A stretch of DNA of 64,000 nt, taken from NCBI RefSeq assembly GCF_963682185.1, contig NZ_OY821667.1:2294001-2358000 (forward strand). Direction: 5' to 3'. Of the stretch, positions 41,635-52,755 are shown one piece after another. The position numbers and the translations under genes are program-made. The stretch is from an uncultured Cohaesibacter sp. Lineage in GTDB: Bacteria; Pseudomonadota; Alphaproteobacteria; Rhizobiales; Cohaesibacteraceae. The notes below the pieces were generated by a model, which worked only from the letters and a program-made list of their open reading frames with translations, had not been told where the DNA came from and made no database searches. Position 1 is the stretch's first letter, and every line of letters begins with the position of its first letter.

Positions 41635-42618
41635 ATGCCAGGCAATCAGGCCAAGAAGCAGACAAGAAAGCAGATCAACAGCGATGCACCGCTCATCATC
41701 GCAACGCCGGCCCTACGCGAAAAGCAAAGCCGCTGGCTCAAGAGTCTGGAAGGCGAACGCCGCCTCTCGGCCGCAACGCTGGAAGCCTATGATCGCGATC
41801 TTGACCAGTTTTTTGCATTCCTGACCCGCCATATGGGCGAAGTCTCGGACTTGCCGCATTTTCCCGACCTCAGACCGGCTGATATACGCGCCTATATGGC
41901 CGAGCGCCGCCGCCAGGGCACCGGCTCACGCTCTTTGGCGCGTGGCATGGCTGGCATCCGCTCTTTTGTCAGATATCTGGAAGAACAGGGCCTCGCCTCC
42001 AGCGCGCCATTCAACGCCATCCAGACGCCCAAATATTCCCGCTCACTGCCCAAGCCACTCAGCGAGGAAAAGGCGAGCCAGCTGGTCGATCCAAGACAGT
42101 CACTCTCCGATGAACCATGGGTAACAGCCCGCGACAGCGCCATCATGCTTCTGCTCTACGCCGTTGGCCTTCGCATATCCGAGGCTCTGTCGCTGACTCC
42201 AAACAGCGCCCCGCTGCCCGGACAGGACGCCATGACCATAACCGGCAAGGGCGGCAAGCAACGCAGACTTCCGGTGCTGCCCGTCGTGCAGTCGGCTCTG
42301 CAGCACTATCTCTCCCTTTGCCCCTTCGATCTGGAACCAGATGAAGCCCTATTCAGAGGCGTCCGCGGCGGCGCCCTTAATCCACGCATCGTGCAAAAGA
42401 CGATCGCTTCCATGCGCGGAGCCCTCGGGCTGCCCGACAGCGCAACACCACATGCCCTGCGTCATTCTTTTGCCACCCACCTTCTGGCCAACGGTGGCGA
42501 TTTGCGCACCATTCAGGAATTGCTTGGCCATGCCAGCCTTTCGACAACACAAGCCTATACTGAGGTGGAGATGTCTGAACTGATGCAGATCTATCAAAAA
42601 GCACATCCGCGCTCATAA
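41635..42618 (+). CDS. xerC: Tyrosine recombinase XerC (chromosome dimer resolution)
   Basis: XerC resolves chromosome dimers at dif. The N-terminal core-binding domain (about 25-115) includes RRLSAATLEAYDRDLDQFFA. The catalytic domain has Arg in VGLRISEAL, Lys in GKGGKQRRLPV, HALRHSFATH, GHASLSTTQAYT and the Tyr nucleophile in it. The start is uncertain: 41635 gives 327 residues and 41620 is an alternative; 41539 lies in a terminator. It is not associated with mobile genes and sits beside priA/fsa as in related genomes. Confidence 0.9.
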   Translation: MPGNQAKKQTRKQINSDAPLIIATPALREKQSRWLKSLEGERRLSAATLEAYDRDLDQFFAFLTRHMGEVSDLPHFPDLRPADIRAYMAERRRQGTGSRSLARGMAGIRSFVRYLEEQGLASSAPFNAIQTPKYSRSLPKPLSEEKASQLVDPRQSLSDEPWVTARDSAIMLLLYAVGLRISEALSLTPNSAPLPGQDAMTITGKGGKQRRLPVLPVVQSALQHYLSLCPFDLEPDEALFRGVRGGALNPRIVQKTIASMRGALGLPDSATPHALRHSFATHLLANGGDLRTIQELLGHASLSTTQAYTEVEMSELMQIYQKAHPRS

Positions 42619-42851
42619 GCATCAATCATAGTAAAAAATAACTATTCTAACAAAAATTGCAGAGCTCTTTCTTACAGCTCAGCCATTAGATGAATTTAAA
42701 TTCAACAATTTAGATACGACTAAGAATTAATTTTCTATTATTTTTCTTAATTACAACGTAACACATTTAGTCTATACTTTACAAAAGACGTTCATAACGT
42801 TGAGAAACTACCTGTTTTGGCAATCAAACGATATATCGGAGGAGGAGCCAA

Positions 42852-43262
42852 ATGGTATATCGCGCCGCTTTAGTATTTTTACTGGGGCTATTTGTTTCGA
42901 GCTTCGCGCAAGCAGGCGAATGCGTTGACTCTCAAACGCTTGGGACTTGGGAGAATCCCTTCGCCGGACATCGTTACGATCTCACAAAACTCGAGATCAA
43001 GGAAATCTGCAACGCACGCACCGTTCCCCATATTCAGGTGAAAGCCTACACCGCATGCGCACCCCGCGATTGCACATGGGGACGGTCCATTGCCCATCAA
43101 AGCAGCTCGACCAGCCTGACGGTTGGCTACAACACCTTTTTCGCAAGGCGCACGGTTACTGTGTCCATCAATGGCAAGCGCATGGACGCCACAGTCTATG
43201 ACGATTTCCATGACCCACGCAAAGCAAACACCACACGGTCTTTTGTCCTCTGGCGCAAATAA
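42852..43262 (+). CDS. Small secreted protein of unknown function
   Basis: The 136 residues start with a signal peptide (VYRAALVFLLGLFVSSFAQA, cleavage after AQA). The mature part of about 116 residues has four cysteines (CVDS, EICN, TACAPRDCTWG), probably two disulfides. It looks beta-rich: HIQVKAYTACAPRDCTWGRS, LTVGYNTFFARRTVTVSING and TTRSFVLWRK. I recognise the pattern of a small beta domain with a C-P-x-D-C-x-W-G turn seen in assorted secreted proteins, but no function. A very strong ribosome binding site (GGAGGAGGAG) precedes it. The AT-rich 233-base gap upstream holds its promoter. Confidence 0.75.
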   Translation: MVYRAALVFLLGLFVSSFAQAGECVDSQTLGTWENPFAGHRYDLTKLEIKEICNARTVPHIQVKAYTACAPRDCTWGRSIAHQSSSTSLTVGYNTFFARRTVTVSINGKRMDATVYDDFHDPRKANTTRSFVLWRK

Positions 43263-43310
43263 CCAATACTGTCTGCACCCGACAAAAGATCTGGACATCG
43301 CGATCCAACA

Positions 43311-43341
43311 AAAAGGCCGCCCTGATAGAGAGCGGCCTTTT
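43311..43341. terminator. Bidirectional terminator between the secreted-protein gene and lpd
   Basis: AAAAGGCCGC (43311-43320) and GCGGCCTTTT (43332-43341) pair perfectly. A runs and T runs flank both sides, so it can stop the converging plus-strand gene and the minus-strand lpd. Confidence 0.85.
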
Positions 43342-43382
43342 GTATATTCTCAAAGACGATATCAGCGGCAAGAGCCACCCGA

Positions 43383-44783
43383 TCACATATGGATCGGACG
43401 TTTATCGACCGCCAATGCGGCTTCCTTGACCGCTTCGGAAAGGGTCGGATGCGCATGAATGGTGCGGGCCAGATCCTCAGCCGAACCCGAAAAGGCCATC
43501 AGAACAGAGGCTTCATGGATCATTTCACCGACACCGGCGCCGATCATATGCACGCCCAAAACCTTGTCTGATGTCTTGTCAGCCAAGATCTTGACGAAAC
43601 CTTCCGTATGACGCTGCGCCTTGGCGCGACCATTGGCAGTAAAGGGGAATTTGCCGACATTATAGGCGATACCGGCTTCCTTGAGCTGTTCTTCCGTCTT
43701 TCCGATAACAGCAATTTCTGGCATCGTGTAAACAACGCCCGGAACAAGGTTATAATCCACATGACCGGCCTGCCCGGCCAGAGTTTCAGCCAGCGCAACG
43801 CCATCATCTTCAGCCTTGTGCGCCAGCATAGGACCGGCAATCACATCACCAATGGCATAGATGCCGTCAACATTGGTCTTGAAATGCCCGTCAGTCGCCA
43901 CGCGACCGCGTTCATCCAGAGCAACACCGGCTTCTTCAAGGCCCAGACCTTCGGTATAAGGACGCCGCCCGATTGCCACCAGAACGATGTCAGCCTCCAG
44001 CTCGGATGCATCCCCGCCCTTGGCTGGCTCGAGGGTCACCTTGACCCCTTTCTTGCTCTTTTCAACGCCGGTCACCTTGGTGCCCAGTTTGAAGTCGGAG
44101 CCCTGCTTCTTGAAGATGCGCTGAGCATTCTTGACCACTTCGCCATCCATACCCGGCAGGATGCGATCAAGGAACTCGACCACAGTCACTTCCGAGCCCA
44201 GACGACGCCAAACGGACCCAAGTTCCAAACCGATAACACCGGCCCCGACCACGATCAGCTTGCCCGGAACCTTGTCCAGTTCCAGCGCACCGGTGGAAGA
44301 AACAACCTGCTTTTCGTCAATTTCAACGCCCGGCAACGGCGCAACATCCGAACCGGTCGCAATCACGATTGCCTTGGCTTCAAGGGTCTGTGCCTCGCCG
44401 GTTTCCGGCGTGACTTCCACCTTGCCTGCAGCAAGGATCTTGCCTGCACCATGAAAGACATCGATCTTGTTTTTCTTGAACAGGAAGTCGACACCGCCGA
44501 CATTGCCATCGATCACGGCCTGCTTGTGGCCCATCATGGCCTTCAGGTCGAGAGACGGCTTGCCGACCTTGATGCCCATATTGGCAAAGTCATGGCCAGC
44601 TTCCTCAAACAGTTCCGAGGCATGCAGCAGGGCTTTTGAAGGAATACAGCCAACATTCAGGCATGTCCCACCATGGGTGCTGCGCTTTTCGACCACAGCC
44701 ACCTTCATGCCCAACTGCGCGGCACGAATCGCGCAAACATATCCGCCAGGGCCGGTACCGATCACGACCATATCATAAGACAT
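43383..44783 (-). CDS. lpdA: Dihydrolipoyl dehydrogenase (E3)
   Basis: E3 reoxidises lipoyl groups of 2-oxo acid dehydrogenases using FAD and NAD. It has 466 residues from ATG 44783, which follows AGGAG; the frame is open further up. The redox disulfide is in GGTCLNVGCIPSKALLH, the NAD-binding fold is in VVGAGVIGLELGSVWRRLG and the C-terminal His-Glu is in HAHPTLSEAVKEAAL. It is the last gene of the sucABlpd block. Confidence 0.97.
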   Translation of the reverse strand: MSYDMVVIGTGPGGYVCAIRAAQLGMKVAVVEKRSTHGGTCLNVGCIPSKALLHASELFEEAGHDFANMGIKVGKPSLDLKAMMGHKQAVIDGNVGGVDFLFKKNKIDVFHGAGKILAAGKVEVTPETGEAQTLEAKAIVIATGSDVAPLPGVEIDEKQVVSSTGALELDKVPGKLIVVGAGVIGLELGSVWRRLGSEVTVVEFLDRILPGMDGEVVKNAQRIFKKQGSDFKLGTKVTGVEKSKKGVKVTLEPAKGGDASELEADIVLVAIGRRPYTEGLGLEEAGVALDERGRVATDGHFKTNVDGIYAIGDVIAGPMLAHKAEDDGVALAETLAGQAGHVDYNLVPGVVYTMPEIAVIGKTEEQLKEAGIAYNVGKFPFTANGRAKAQRHTEGFVKILADKTSDKVLGVHMIGAGVGEMIHEASVLMAFSGSAEDLARTIHAHPTLSEAVKEAALAVDKRPIHM

Positions 44784-44845
44784 TTCATTCACTCCTGAAG
44801 AATGCTGGATTGATGGAGTGTTGGCAAAAACCAAACTCGAATAGC

Positions 44846-44871
44846 AAAAACGGGGCACACTGGCCCCGTTT
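44846..44871 (-). terminator. Terminator-like hairpin between sucB and lpd
   Basis: On the minus strand AAACGGGGC pairs with GCCCCGTTT, followed by TTTGC, in the 102-base gap. It would end the sucAB message in part and lower lpd read-through, or lpd has its own promoter. Confidence 0.65.
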
Positions 44872-44885
44872 CATAAATCGTCAAA

Positions 44886-46121
44886 TCAGATGTCCATAAC
44901 CAGACGCTGTGGATCTTCAAGGCTTTCCTTGATGCGCACAAGGAAGGTAACCGCTTCCTTGCCATCCACGACGCGGTGGTCATAAGACAATGCCAGATAC
45001 ATCATCGGACGAATAACGATCTCGCCATTGCGCACCACAGGGCGCTCTTCAATGCGATGCATGCCCAGAATACCGGACTGAGGCGCATTAAGAATAGGCG
45101 TGGACATCATGGAACCATAAACACCGCCGTTGGAAACGGTGAAAGTGCCACCCTGCATTTCCTCGATGGTCAGCTGACCATCGCGGGCGCGGCGGCCAAA
45201 GTCTGCGATTTCTTTTTCAATTTCGGAAAGCGACTTCTGATCCGCATCCCGCAGAACCGGAACCACCAGACCGCGAGGAGAGCCCACGGCAACGCCAAGA
45301 TGGACGAAATGCTTGTAGACCAGATCCGTACCATCAATCTCGGCATTCACAGCCGGGATTTCTTCCAGAGCCTTACAGATGGCCTTGGCGAAGAAGCCCA
45401 TGAAGCCGAGGCGAACGCCGTGTTTCTTCTCGAACAGATCCTTATACTGCTTGCGCATCCCCATGACGGCGGACATGTCCACATCGTTGAAGGTGGTCAG
45501 CATGGCGGCCGTGTTCTGGGCATCCTTGAGGCGGCGTGCAATGGTCTGGCGCAGCTTGGTCATGCGAACACGTTCTTCACGGGCCGCATCTTCAGGGGCA
45601 GAAGCCGCACGCTTCGCAGCCGGCTGAGGCGCAGAGCCAGAAGGAGCGGTTACGCCACCAGCGATCGCATTGATCACGTCGCCCTTGAGCACCTGACCGC
45701 GCACACCAGTGCCGGAAACAGAAGCGGGATCCACTTTCTGTTCGGTCATCATCTTGGCAGCGCTAGGAGCTGGAGGCATGGAGGTCGGTGCAGCGCTCTG
45801 AGCAGCAGGAGCAGGAGCTGCGGCAGGCGCGGCTTCTTCCTTCGGAGCTTCTTTCTTGGGAGCAGGAGCCGCAGCTTCGCCTTCCCCTTCAAGCAGCATC
45901 GCCAACAGCGCGCCAACTTCAACGGTTTCCCCTTCCGGAGCAACAATATCGCCCATGGTACCGGAAACCGGCGCAGGCACCTCAATGGTCACCTTGTCGG
46001 TTTCAAGTTCTACGAGCGGCTCATCGGCTTGAACCGCATCACCTGTTGCCTTGAACCATTGACCGATCGTTGCTTCGGTCACAGATTCGCCCAGTGTAGG
46101 GACTTTGATTTCCGTAGCCAT
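44886..46121 (-). CDS. sucB: 2-oxoglutarate dehydrogenase E2 (dihydrolipoyl succinyltransferase)
   Basis: The 411-residue E2 core transfers succinyl to CoA. The lipoyl domain (1-75) carries the lysine in [16 protein letters not shown]. An Ala/Pro linker leads to the E1/E3-binding domain ([20 protein letters not shown]). The catalytic domain ends with [14 protein letters not shown], holding the active His and Asp. One lipoyl domain is present, as usual. It starts 35 bases after sucA. Confidence 0.97.
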   Translation of the reverse strand: MATEIKVPTLGESVTEATIGQWFKATGDAVQADEPLVELETDKVTIEVPAPVSGTMGDIVAPEGETVEVGALLAMLLEGEGEAAAPAPKKEAPKEEAAPAAAPAPAAQSAAPTSMPPAPSAAKMMTEQKVDPASVSGTGVRGQVLKGDVINAIAGGVTAPSGSAPQPAAKRAASAPEDAAREERVRMTKLRQTIARRLKDAQNTAAMLTTFNDVDMSAVMGMRKQYKDLFEKKHGVRLGFMGFFAKAICKALEEIPAVNAEIDGTDLVYKHFVHLGVAVGSPRGLVVPVLRDADQKSLSEIEKEIADFGRRARDGQLTIEEMQGGTFTVSNGGVYGSMMSTPILNAPQSGILGMHRIEERPVVRNGEIVIRPMMYLALSYDHRVVDGKEAVTFLVRIKESLEDPQRLVMDI

Positions 46122-46156
46122 TTGGTTTTCTCACATTTATTTATTTGGTTCAGCCG

Positions 46157-49153
46157 TTATTCGGCAAACGCATCATCAAGAAAGGCCCTGAGCTGGTTCA
46201 TATGCCTGCTCATCAGACCGGTAGCTGTCGCTGCGGATGCCGGACGCCCTACATAGGCCGGCCGTTTGACACTCGCATCAATCTGGTTGAGAACCCATTC
46301 CATATAAGGCTCAATGAAGGTCCAGGAGCCCTGGTTCTTCGGCTCTTCCTGACACCAGACCATATCGGCCTGCTTGAAGCGCCCCAGTTCCTTGATCAGG
46401 GTCTTGGCCGGGAATGGATAGAGTTGCTCGACACGCATCAGATAGACATCATTGATGCCGCGTTTCTCGCGCTCTTCATAAAGATCGTAATAGACCTTGC
46501 CAGAACACAAAATGACACGACGGATCTTGTCATCCGACGCCAGCTTGATTTCCTGGTTAGGCCGGATCTCTGCATCATCCCAGAGCACACGATGGAACGT
46601 GCTGCCCGCACCAAGCTCGGCGAGATTGGATACCGCGCGTTTGTGGCGCAGCAGGCTCTTTGGTGTCATCAGAATCAGTGGCTTACGGAAGCTACGTCTC
46701 ACCTGACGGCGCAGGATATGGAAATAGTTGGCCGGCGTGGAACAGTTGGCCACCTGAATATTATCCTCGGCACATGACTGAAGATAGCGTTCAAGACGAG
46801 CCGAGCTATGTTCCGGCCCCTGCCCTTCATATCCGTGTGGCAGCAGAACCACCAAACCGGACGCACGCAGCCATTTGCGTTCTGCAGAGGAAAGGAACTG
46901 GTCGAATACCACCTGAGCGCCGTTGGCAAAGTCACCAAACTGGGCTTCCCACATGGTCAGCCCACCCGGCTCAGCCAGAGAGTAGCCATATTCAAAGCCG
47001 AGAACAGCTTCTTCCGAGAGCATCGAGTTGATGACCTCGTAACGGTTCTGGCCTTCCCCTACATGGTTGAGCGGAATATAGCGGCTTTCGTCCTGTTGAT
47101 CATACAGAACCGTATGACGCTGGGAGAAGGTGCCGCGTTCACTGTCCTGACCGGAGAGACGCACCGGATGGCCATCGCGGACCAGAGAGCCAAAGGCCAG
47201 AGACTCTGCCGTTGCCCAGTCGATTCCCTCCCCGGTTTCCAACATCTTGGCCCGGTTGTTGAGGAAACGCTGCACAGTGCGGTGAACATTGAACCCTTCG
47301 GGGACTGTTGTCAGCTTTTCGCCAATTTCCCTGAGTTCCTCAACATCCACACCGGTATTACCAGAACGACGATCATCTTCAGCGCTGGCGGTCGTCAGCC
47401 CAGACCATTTGCCATCGAACCAATCTGCCTTGTTGGGAGAGAAGCTCTGGCCAGCTTGGAATTCATCATCAAGCATCTTGCGCACGTCGGCGCGCATCTG
47501 CTCGAAATCTTCCGGCGTGATGACCCCTTCAGCAATCAACTGATCTGCATAACGCTGCAGGCTGGTTGGGTGCTTGCGGATCTTCTTATACATCAGCGGC
47601 TGGGTAAAGGCCGGTTCATCGCCCTCGTTATGACCAAAGCGACGATAGCAGAACATGTCGATCACGACCGGTTTGCCGAACAGCTGACGGAATTCCGTGG
47701 CAATCTTGGCTGCGAACACCACCGATTCCGGGTCGTCCCCGTTACAGTGGAAGATCGGCGCCTCGATCATCTTGGCCAGATCAGATGGATATGGCGACGA
47801 ACGCGAGAAGCGCGGATAGGTCGTAAAGCCAATCTGGTTATTGATGATGAAATGGATCGAGCCGCCGGTCCGATGCCCTCTAAGCCCGGAAAGGCCGAAA
47901 CACTCAGCCACGACGCCCTGCCCTGCAAAGGCCGCGTCACCGTGGATCAGCAGAGGCATCACCGAAGTACGGTCCACTTCCGTGGTCTCGATGAACTTGC
48001 CATCGTCAGCAGAGAGCTGGTCCTGCTTGGCACGCGCCTTGCCCAGAACAACCGGGTTCACGATCTCAAGGTGAGACGGGTTTGCCGTCAGCGACAGATG
48101 CACATTGTTGTCATCGAATGACCGGTCGGAAGAGGCACCAAGGTGATATTTGACGTCACCGGAGCCTTCCACATCGTCGGGCGTAATAGACCCACCCTTG
48201 AACTCATGGAAGATGGCGCGATGTGGCTTGCCCATCACCTGACTGAGAACGTTGAGGCGACCACGGTGGGCCATGCCGAATACGATCTGCTTGACGCCCA
48301 TGGCGCCACCACGCTTGATGATCTGTTCAAGCGCGGGTATGAGCGACTCGCCACCATCAAGACCGAAGCGCTTGGTGCCGGTATATTTAAGATCGAGGAA
48401 TTTCTCGAAACCTTCCGCTTCCACCAGCTTGTAGAGAATGGCCTTCTTGCCGTTTTCGGTGAAGGCAATCTGCTTGTCCGGCCCTTCAATGCGTTCCTGA
48501 ATCCAGGACTTTTCAGCCGGATCGGAAATATGCATGAATTCCACACCAAGAGTGGAACAATAAGTCCGTCGCAGAATTTCGAGCATTTCAGGGATGGTAG
48601 CAAACTCAAGCCCCAGAACATGGTCGATGAAAATCTTGCGGGTGTAATCGGCTTCTGTGAAGCCGTAGGAGGAAGGATGCAGCTCTTCATGATCCTTGGC
48701 ATCGGCCAGATTGAGCGGATCAAGCTCTGCATGCAAGTGACCGCGCATGCGATAAGCACGGATCATCATGAGCGCGCGAACGGAATCGCGCGTTGCCTGC
48801 TGAACGGCAGCATCGGTCAGTTCCACACCCTGACCCTGCGCTTTGCTTTTGAGCTTGTCGCCCAGCTTTTTCTCGTCGACGACAAAATCGCCGCCAGCCA
48901 ATGCAGAAACCAACTCACCATTGGTCGCCGGAGGCCAGTCATCTCGTTTCCAGGATGCGCCGCGCGCATTTGCGGCAATATCACCGCTGTCATCCTGCAA
49001 ATCCTTGAAGAAGACTCGCCACTCTTCTTCTACAGATGTCGGATCTTTTTGAAAACGGGCATAAAGATCTTCGATATAAGACGCGTTACCTCCATAGAGG
49101 AAGGAAGATAACGCAAACGCTTCATTTGCGTCCTGACGTGCCATCGCCACCAC
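46157..49153 (-). CDS. sucA: 2-oxoglutarate dehydrogenase E1
   Basis: The 998-residue thiamine-diphosphate E1 decarboxylates 2-oxoglutarate. Hallmarks are KQIVFGMAHRGRLNVLSQVM, the ThDP motif GDAAFAGQGVVAE ending in NNQIGFTT, and VVLLPHGYEGQGPEHSSARL. GTG 49153 has GAAGG seven bases upstream; ATG 49144 is the alternative. It is a usual length and heads the sucAB unit after sucCD. Confidence 0.97.
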   Translation of the reverse strand: MVAMARQDANEAFALSSFLYGGNASYIEDLYARFQKDPTSVEEEWRVFFKDLQDDSGDIAANARGASWKRDDWPPATNGELVSALAGGDFVVDEKKLGDKLKSKAQGQGVELTDAAVQQATRDSVRALMMIRAYRMRGHLHAELDPLNLADAKDHEELHPSSYGFTEADYTRKIFIDHVLGLEFATIPEMLEILRRTYCSTLGVEFMHISDPAEKSWIQERIEGPDKQIAFTENGKKAILYKLVEAEGFEKFLDLKYTGTKRFGLDGGESLIPALEQIIKRGGAMGVKQIVFGMAHRGRLNVLSQVMGKPHRAIFHEFKGGSITPDDVEGSGDVKYHLGASSDRSFDDNNVHLSLTANPSHLEIVNPVVLGKARAKQDQLSADDGKFIETTEVDRTSVMPLLIHGDAAFAGQGVVAECFGLSGLRGHRTGGSIHFIINNQIGFTTYPRFSRSSPYPSDLAKMIEAPIFHCNGDDPESVVFAAKIATEFRQLFGKPVVIDMFCYRRFGHNEGDEPAFTQPLMYKKIRKHPTSLQRYADQLIAEGVITPEDFEQMRADVRKMLDDEFQAGQSFSPNKADWFDGKWSGLTTASAEDDRRSGNTGVDVEELREIGEKLTTVPEGFNVHRTVQRFLNNRAKMLETGEGIDWATAESLAFGSLVRDGHPVRLSGQDSERGTFSQRHTVLYDQQDESRYIPLNHVGEGQNRYEVINSMLSEEAVLGFEYGYSLAEPGGLTMWEAQFGDFANGAQVVFDQFLSSAERKWLRASGLVVLLPHGYEGQGPEHSSARLERYLQSCAEDNIQVANCSTPANYFHILRRQVRRSFRKPLILMTPKSLLRHKRAVSNLAELGAGSTFHRVLWDDAEIRPNQEIKLASDDKIRRVILCSGKVYYDLYEEREKRGINDVYLMRVEQLYPFPAKTLIKELGRFKQADMVWCQEEPKNQGSWTFIEPYMEWVLNQIDASVKRPAYVGRPASAATATGLMSRHMNQLRAFLDDAFAE

Positions 49154-49213
49154 CGCCGAACCTTCGTTCGGTCTCTTTTTTCTAGCTCAGCACCATTGCT
49201 GAACTGATCTGCT

Positions 49214-49246
49214 GCCACGAGATAAGTACAATCCCCATCTCGTGGC
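49214..49246 (-). promoter_or_regulatory. Perfect 10-bp hairpin between sucD and sucA
   Basis: GCCACGAGAT (49214-49223) and ATCTCGTGGC (49237-49246) pair around 13 bases, 20 bases past sucD and 60 before sucA. There is no T tract. It probably shields the sucCD mRNA 3' end or forms part of the sucA leader. Confidence 0.55.
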
Positions 49247-49266
49247 AATAACATAATGTCGCGCTT

Positions 49267-50178
49267 TTACTTACCTTTGAGCAAGTCAACCAAAGTGGTA
49301 CCGAGACTTGCCGGGGAAGGCGAAACGCGGATCCCTGCGCTTTCCATCGCAGCAATTTTATCTTCAGCCCCGCCTTTTCCGCCGGAAATCACGGCACCTG
49401 CGTGCCCCATTGTCCGGCCGGGAGGAGCCGTACGGCCAGCAATAAAGCCGACCATTGGCTTCTTGCGCCCTTTTTCTGCCTGCTCCTTGAGCCATTCGGC
49501 AGCATCCTCTTCAGCGGATCCACCAATCTCACCAATCATGATGATGGATTCCGTTTCAGGATCATCAAGGAACAGATCCAGTACATCGATAAATTCGGTG
49601 CCTTTGACCGGATCACCGCCAATCCCAACGGCAGTGGTCTGGCCCAGACCTTCATTCGTCGTCTGAAACACTGCTTCATACGTAAGTGTACCGGACCGGG
49701 AAACAATACCAACCGAGCCTTTCTTGAAGATGGAACCGGGCATAATGCCGATTTTGCACTCTTCAGGAGTAAGGACACCGGGGCAGTTCGGGCCAAGAAG
49801 ACGGGAATTGGAGTTTTCAAGGCGCTGCTTGACCTTCACCATATCCACCACAGGAATCCCTTCGGTGATACAGGTGATGAATTCAACGCCGGCATCAATC
49901 GCTTCGATAATCGCAGCAGCAGCCCCTGCAGGCGGCACATAGATCACCGAAGCCGTGGCGCCCGTTGCGTCCTTGGCTTCCTTCACATTGGCAAAGATCG
50001 GCAGCTCGGCAGCGCACTCAACGCCGGAAGACCAGGTTTCCCCGCCCTTCTTGGGATGAACACCCGCCACCATTTTCGTGCCGAAATAATTGAGAGCCTG
50101 CTCGGTGTGAAACGTACCGGTTTTACCGGTCAGACCCTGCACGATGATTTTGGTATCTTTGTTGACAAGAATGGACAT
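49267..50178 (-). CDS. sucD: Succinyl-CoA synthetase alpha subunit
   Basis: This subunit binds CoA and carries the phospho-histidine. It has 303 residues, beginning [20 protein letters not shown]. The active His is in [20 protein letters not shown] and the CoA site is in VHPKKGG. It forms a complex with SucC, encoded four bases upstream. The length is slightly above the E. coli form. Confidence 0.97.
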   Translation of the reverse strand: MSILVNKDTKIIVQGLTGKTGTFHTEQALNYFGTKMVAGVHPKKGGETWSSGVECAAELPIFANVKEAKDATGATASVIYVPPAGAAAAIIEAIDAGVEFITCITEGIPVVDMVKVKQRLENSNSRLLGPNCPGVLTPEECKIGIMPGSIFKKGSVGIVSRSGTLTYEAVFQTTNEGLGQTTAVGIGGDPVKGTEFIDVLDLFLDDPETESIIMIGEIGGSAEEDAAEWLKEQAEKGRKKPMVGFIAGRTAPPGRTMGHAGAVISGGKGGAEDKIAAMESAGIRVSPSPASLGTTLVDLLKGK

Positions 50179-50182
50179 CGTA

Positions 50183-51379
50183 TTAGGCCCCCTTCACAGC
50201 TGCGACGATTTTCTGAGCGGCATCGTTGAGATCATCAGCAGGAATGACATTGAGGTCGCTTTCAGCGATCAATTTCTTGCCTTCTTCAACACGCGTGCCT
50301 TCCAGTCGCACCACGAGGGGCACTTCAAGCCCGACTTCCTGAACAGCCGTCAACACACCTTGCGCAATCACATCGCACCGCATGATCCCACCGAAGATGT
50401 TGACCAGAATGCCCTTCACATTGGGATCAGACGTAATGATCTTGAAGGCCGCCGTTACCTTTTCAACGCTCGCCCCACCGCCAACATCAAGGAAGTTGGC
50501 CGGTTCAGCACCGTAAAGCTTGATGATGTCCATCGTGGCCATGGCAAGACCAGCACCGTTCACCATGCAACCGATGTTGCCATCAAGGGCCACATAGGCA
50601 AGATCATATTTGGAGGCCTCGATCTCCTTGGCGTCTTCTTCGGTCTTGTCGCGAAGCGCCATCACATCTGGATGACGGAACAGCGCATTGCCATCGAAGG
50701 ACACCTTGGCGTCCAACACACGCAGACGCTGATTTTCCATCACGATCAGAGGGTTGATCTCGAGAAGAGACATGTCCTTCTCGACGAAAGCCTTGTAGAG
50801 GATCGGAAAGAGATGCATGCCGTCATCGCGTGCAGTGCCTTCCAGCTTCAGCGCATCGCACAGCGCGATGGCATTGTCCGCCGTCACTCCCGCATCCGGA
50901 TTAATCGGCACGGTGAGGATCTTTTCCGGCGTCTCTTCGGCAACGGCTTCGATATCCATGCCGCCTTCGGTCGAAACCACGAAGGCTACGCGACCGCTTG
51001 TCCGGTCGACGAGGATGGATAGATAGAGCTCGCGGTCAATATCGGCACCATCTTCAAGATAGATGCGGTTGACCTGCTTACCGGCTTCACCGGTCTGGTT
51101 CGTTACCAGGGTTGACCCCAGCATCTGTCCGACAAACTCGACAACTTCCTCCTTGGAGAAAGCGAGTCGAACACCCCCTTTTTCGCCGGCAGACTCTTCT
51201 TTGAATTTGCCTTTGCCGCGACCGCCCGCGTGGATCTGGGATTTAACCACCCAGAGCGGACCACCCAGTTTTTCTGCAGCAGCACCTGCTTCGTCAGCGG
51301 AAAAGATGGGCAAACCGTCAGCGACGGGCGCACCATATTCCTTAAGCAAGGCCTTAGCCTGATACTCATGAATATTCAT
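50183..51379 (-). CDS. sucC: Succinyl-CoA synthetase beta subunit
   Basis: This is an ATP-grasp subunit of 398 residues. ATG 51379 ([18 protein letters not shown]) follows GGGGAGA and is preferred to the longer frame. [31 protein letters not shown] and [13 protein letters not shown] are characteristic. With SucD it makes ATP or GTP from succinyl-CoA. The 262-base gap to mdh contains no gene and probably a promoter. Confidence 0.97.
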   Translation of the reverse strand: MNIHEYQAKALLKEYGAPVADGLPIFSADEAGAAAEKLGGPLWVVKSQIHAGGRGKGKFKEESAGEKGGVRLAFSKEEVVEFVGQMLGSTLVTNQTGEAGKQVNRIYLEDGADIDRELYLSILVDRTSGRVAFVVSTEGGMDIEAVAEETPEKILTVPINPDAGVTADNAIALCDALKLEGTARDDGMHLFPILYKAFVEKDMSLLEINPLIVMENQRLRVLDAKVSFDGNALFRHPDVMALRDKTEEDAKEIEASKYDLAYVALDGNIGCMVNGAGLAMATMDIIKLYGAEPANFLDVGGGASVEKVTAAFKIITSDPNVKGILVNIFGGIMRCDVIAQGVLTAVQEVGLEVPLVVRLEGTRVEEGKKLIAESDLNVIPADDLNDAAQKIVAAVKGA

Positions 51380-51641
51380 GGGATCTCCCCTAATCTTTGG
51401 ATCGGCCTGATGAACACCGTGAGCAAGCGCCACCAGACTGGTCTTTGCTTGTGGTCTTAATGCACCACTCCCGCGCGCTTCCCGCCCCATCCCCATGGGC
51501 CGTTTCACGCTTGGAAGTGATGCAAAAATTTAGGCCGGGGAATTCCTGAGCCGTAAGCCAGGAGCGCAGGAAAACCCGGTATCAATCCCTCTCGATTGTT
51601 CAAGCCGTCTCAAGAGGGGGGATCTCAATCGCCTATCTTAC

Positions 51642-52755
<1,114 letters not shown>

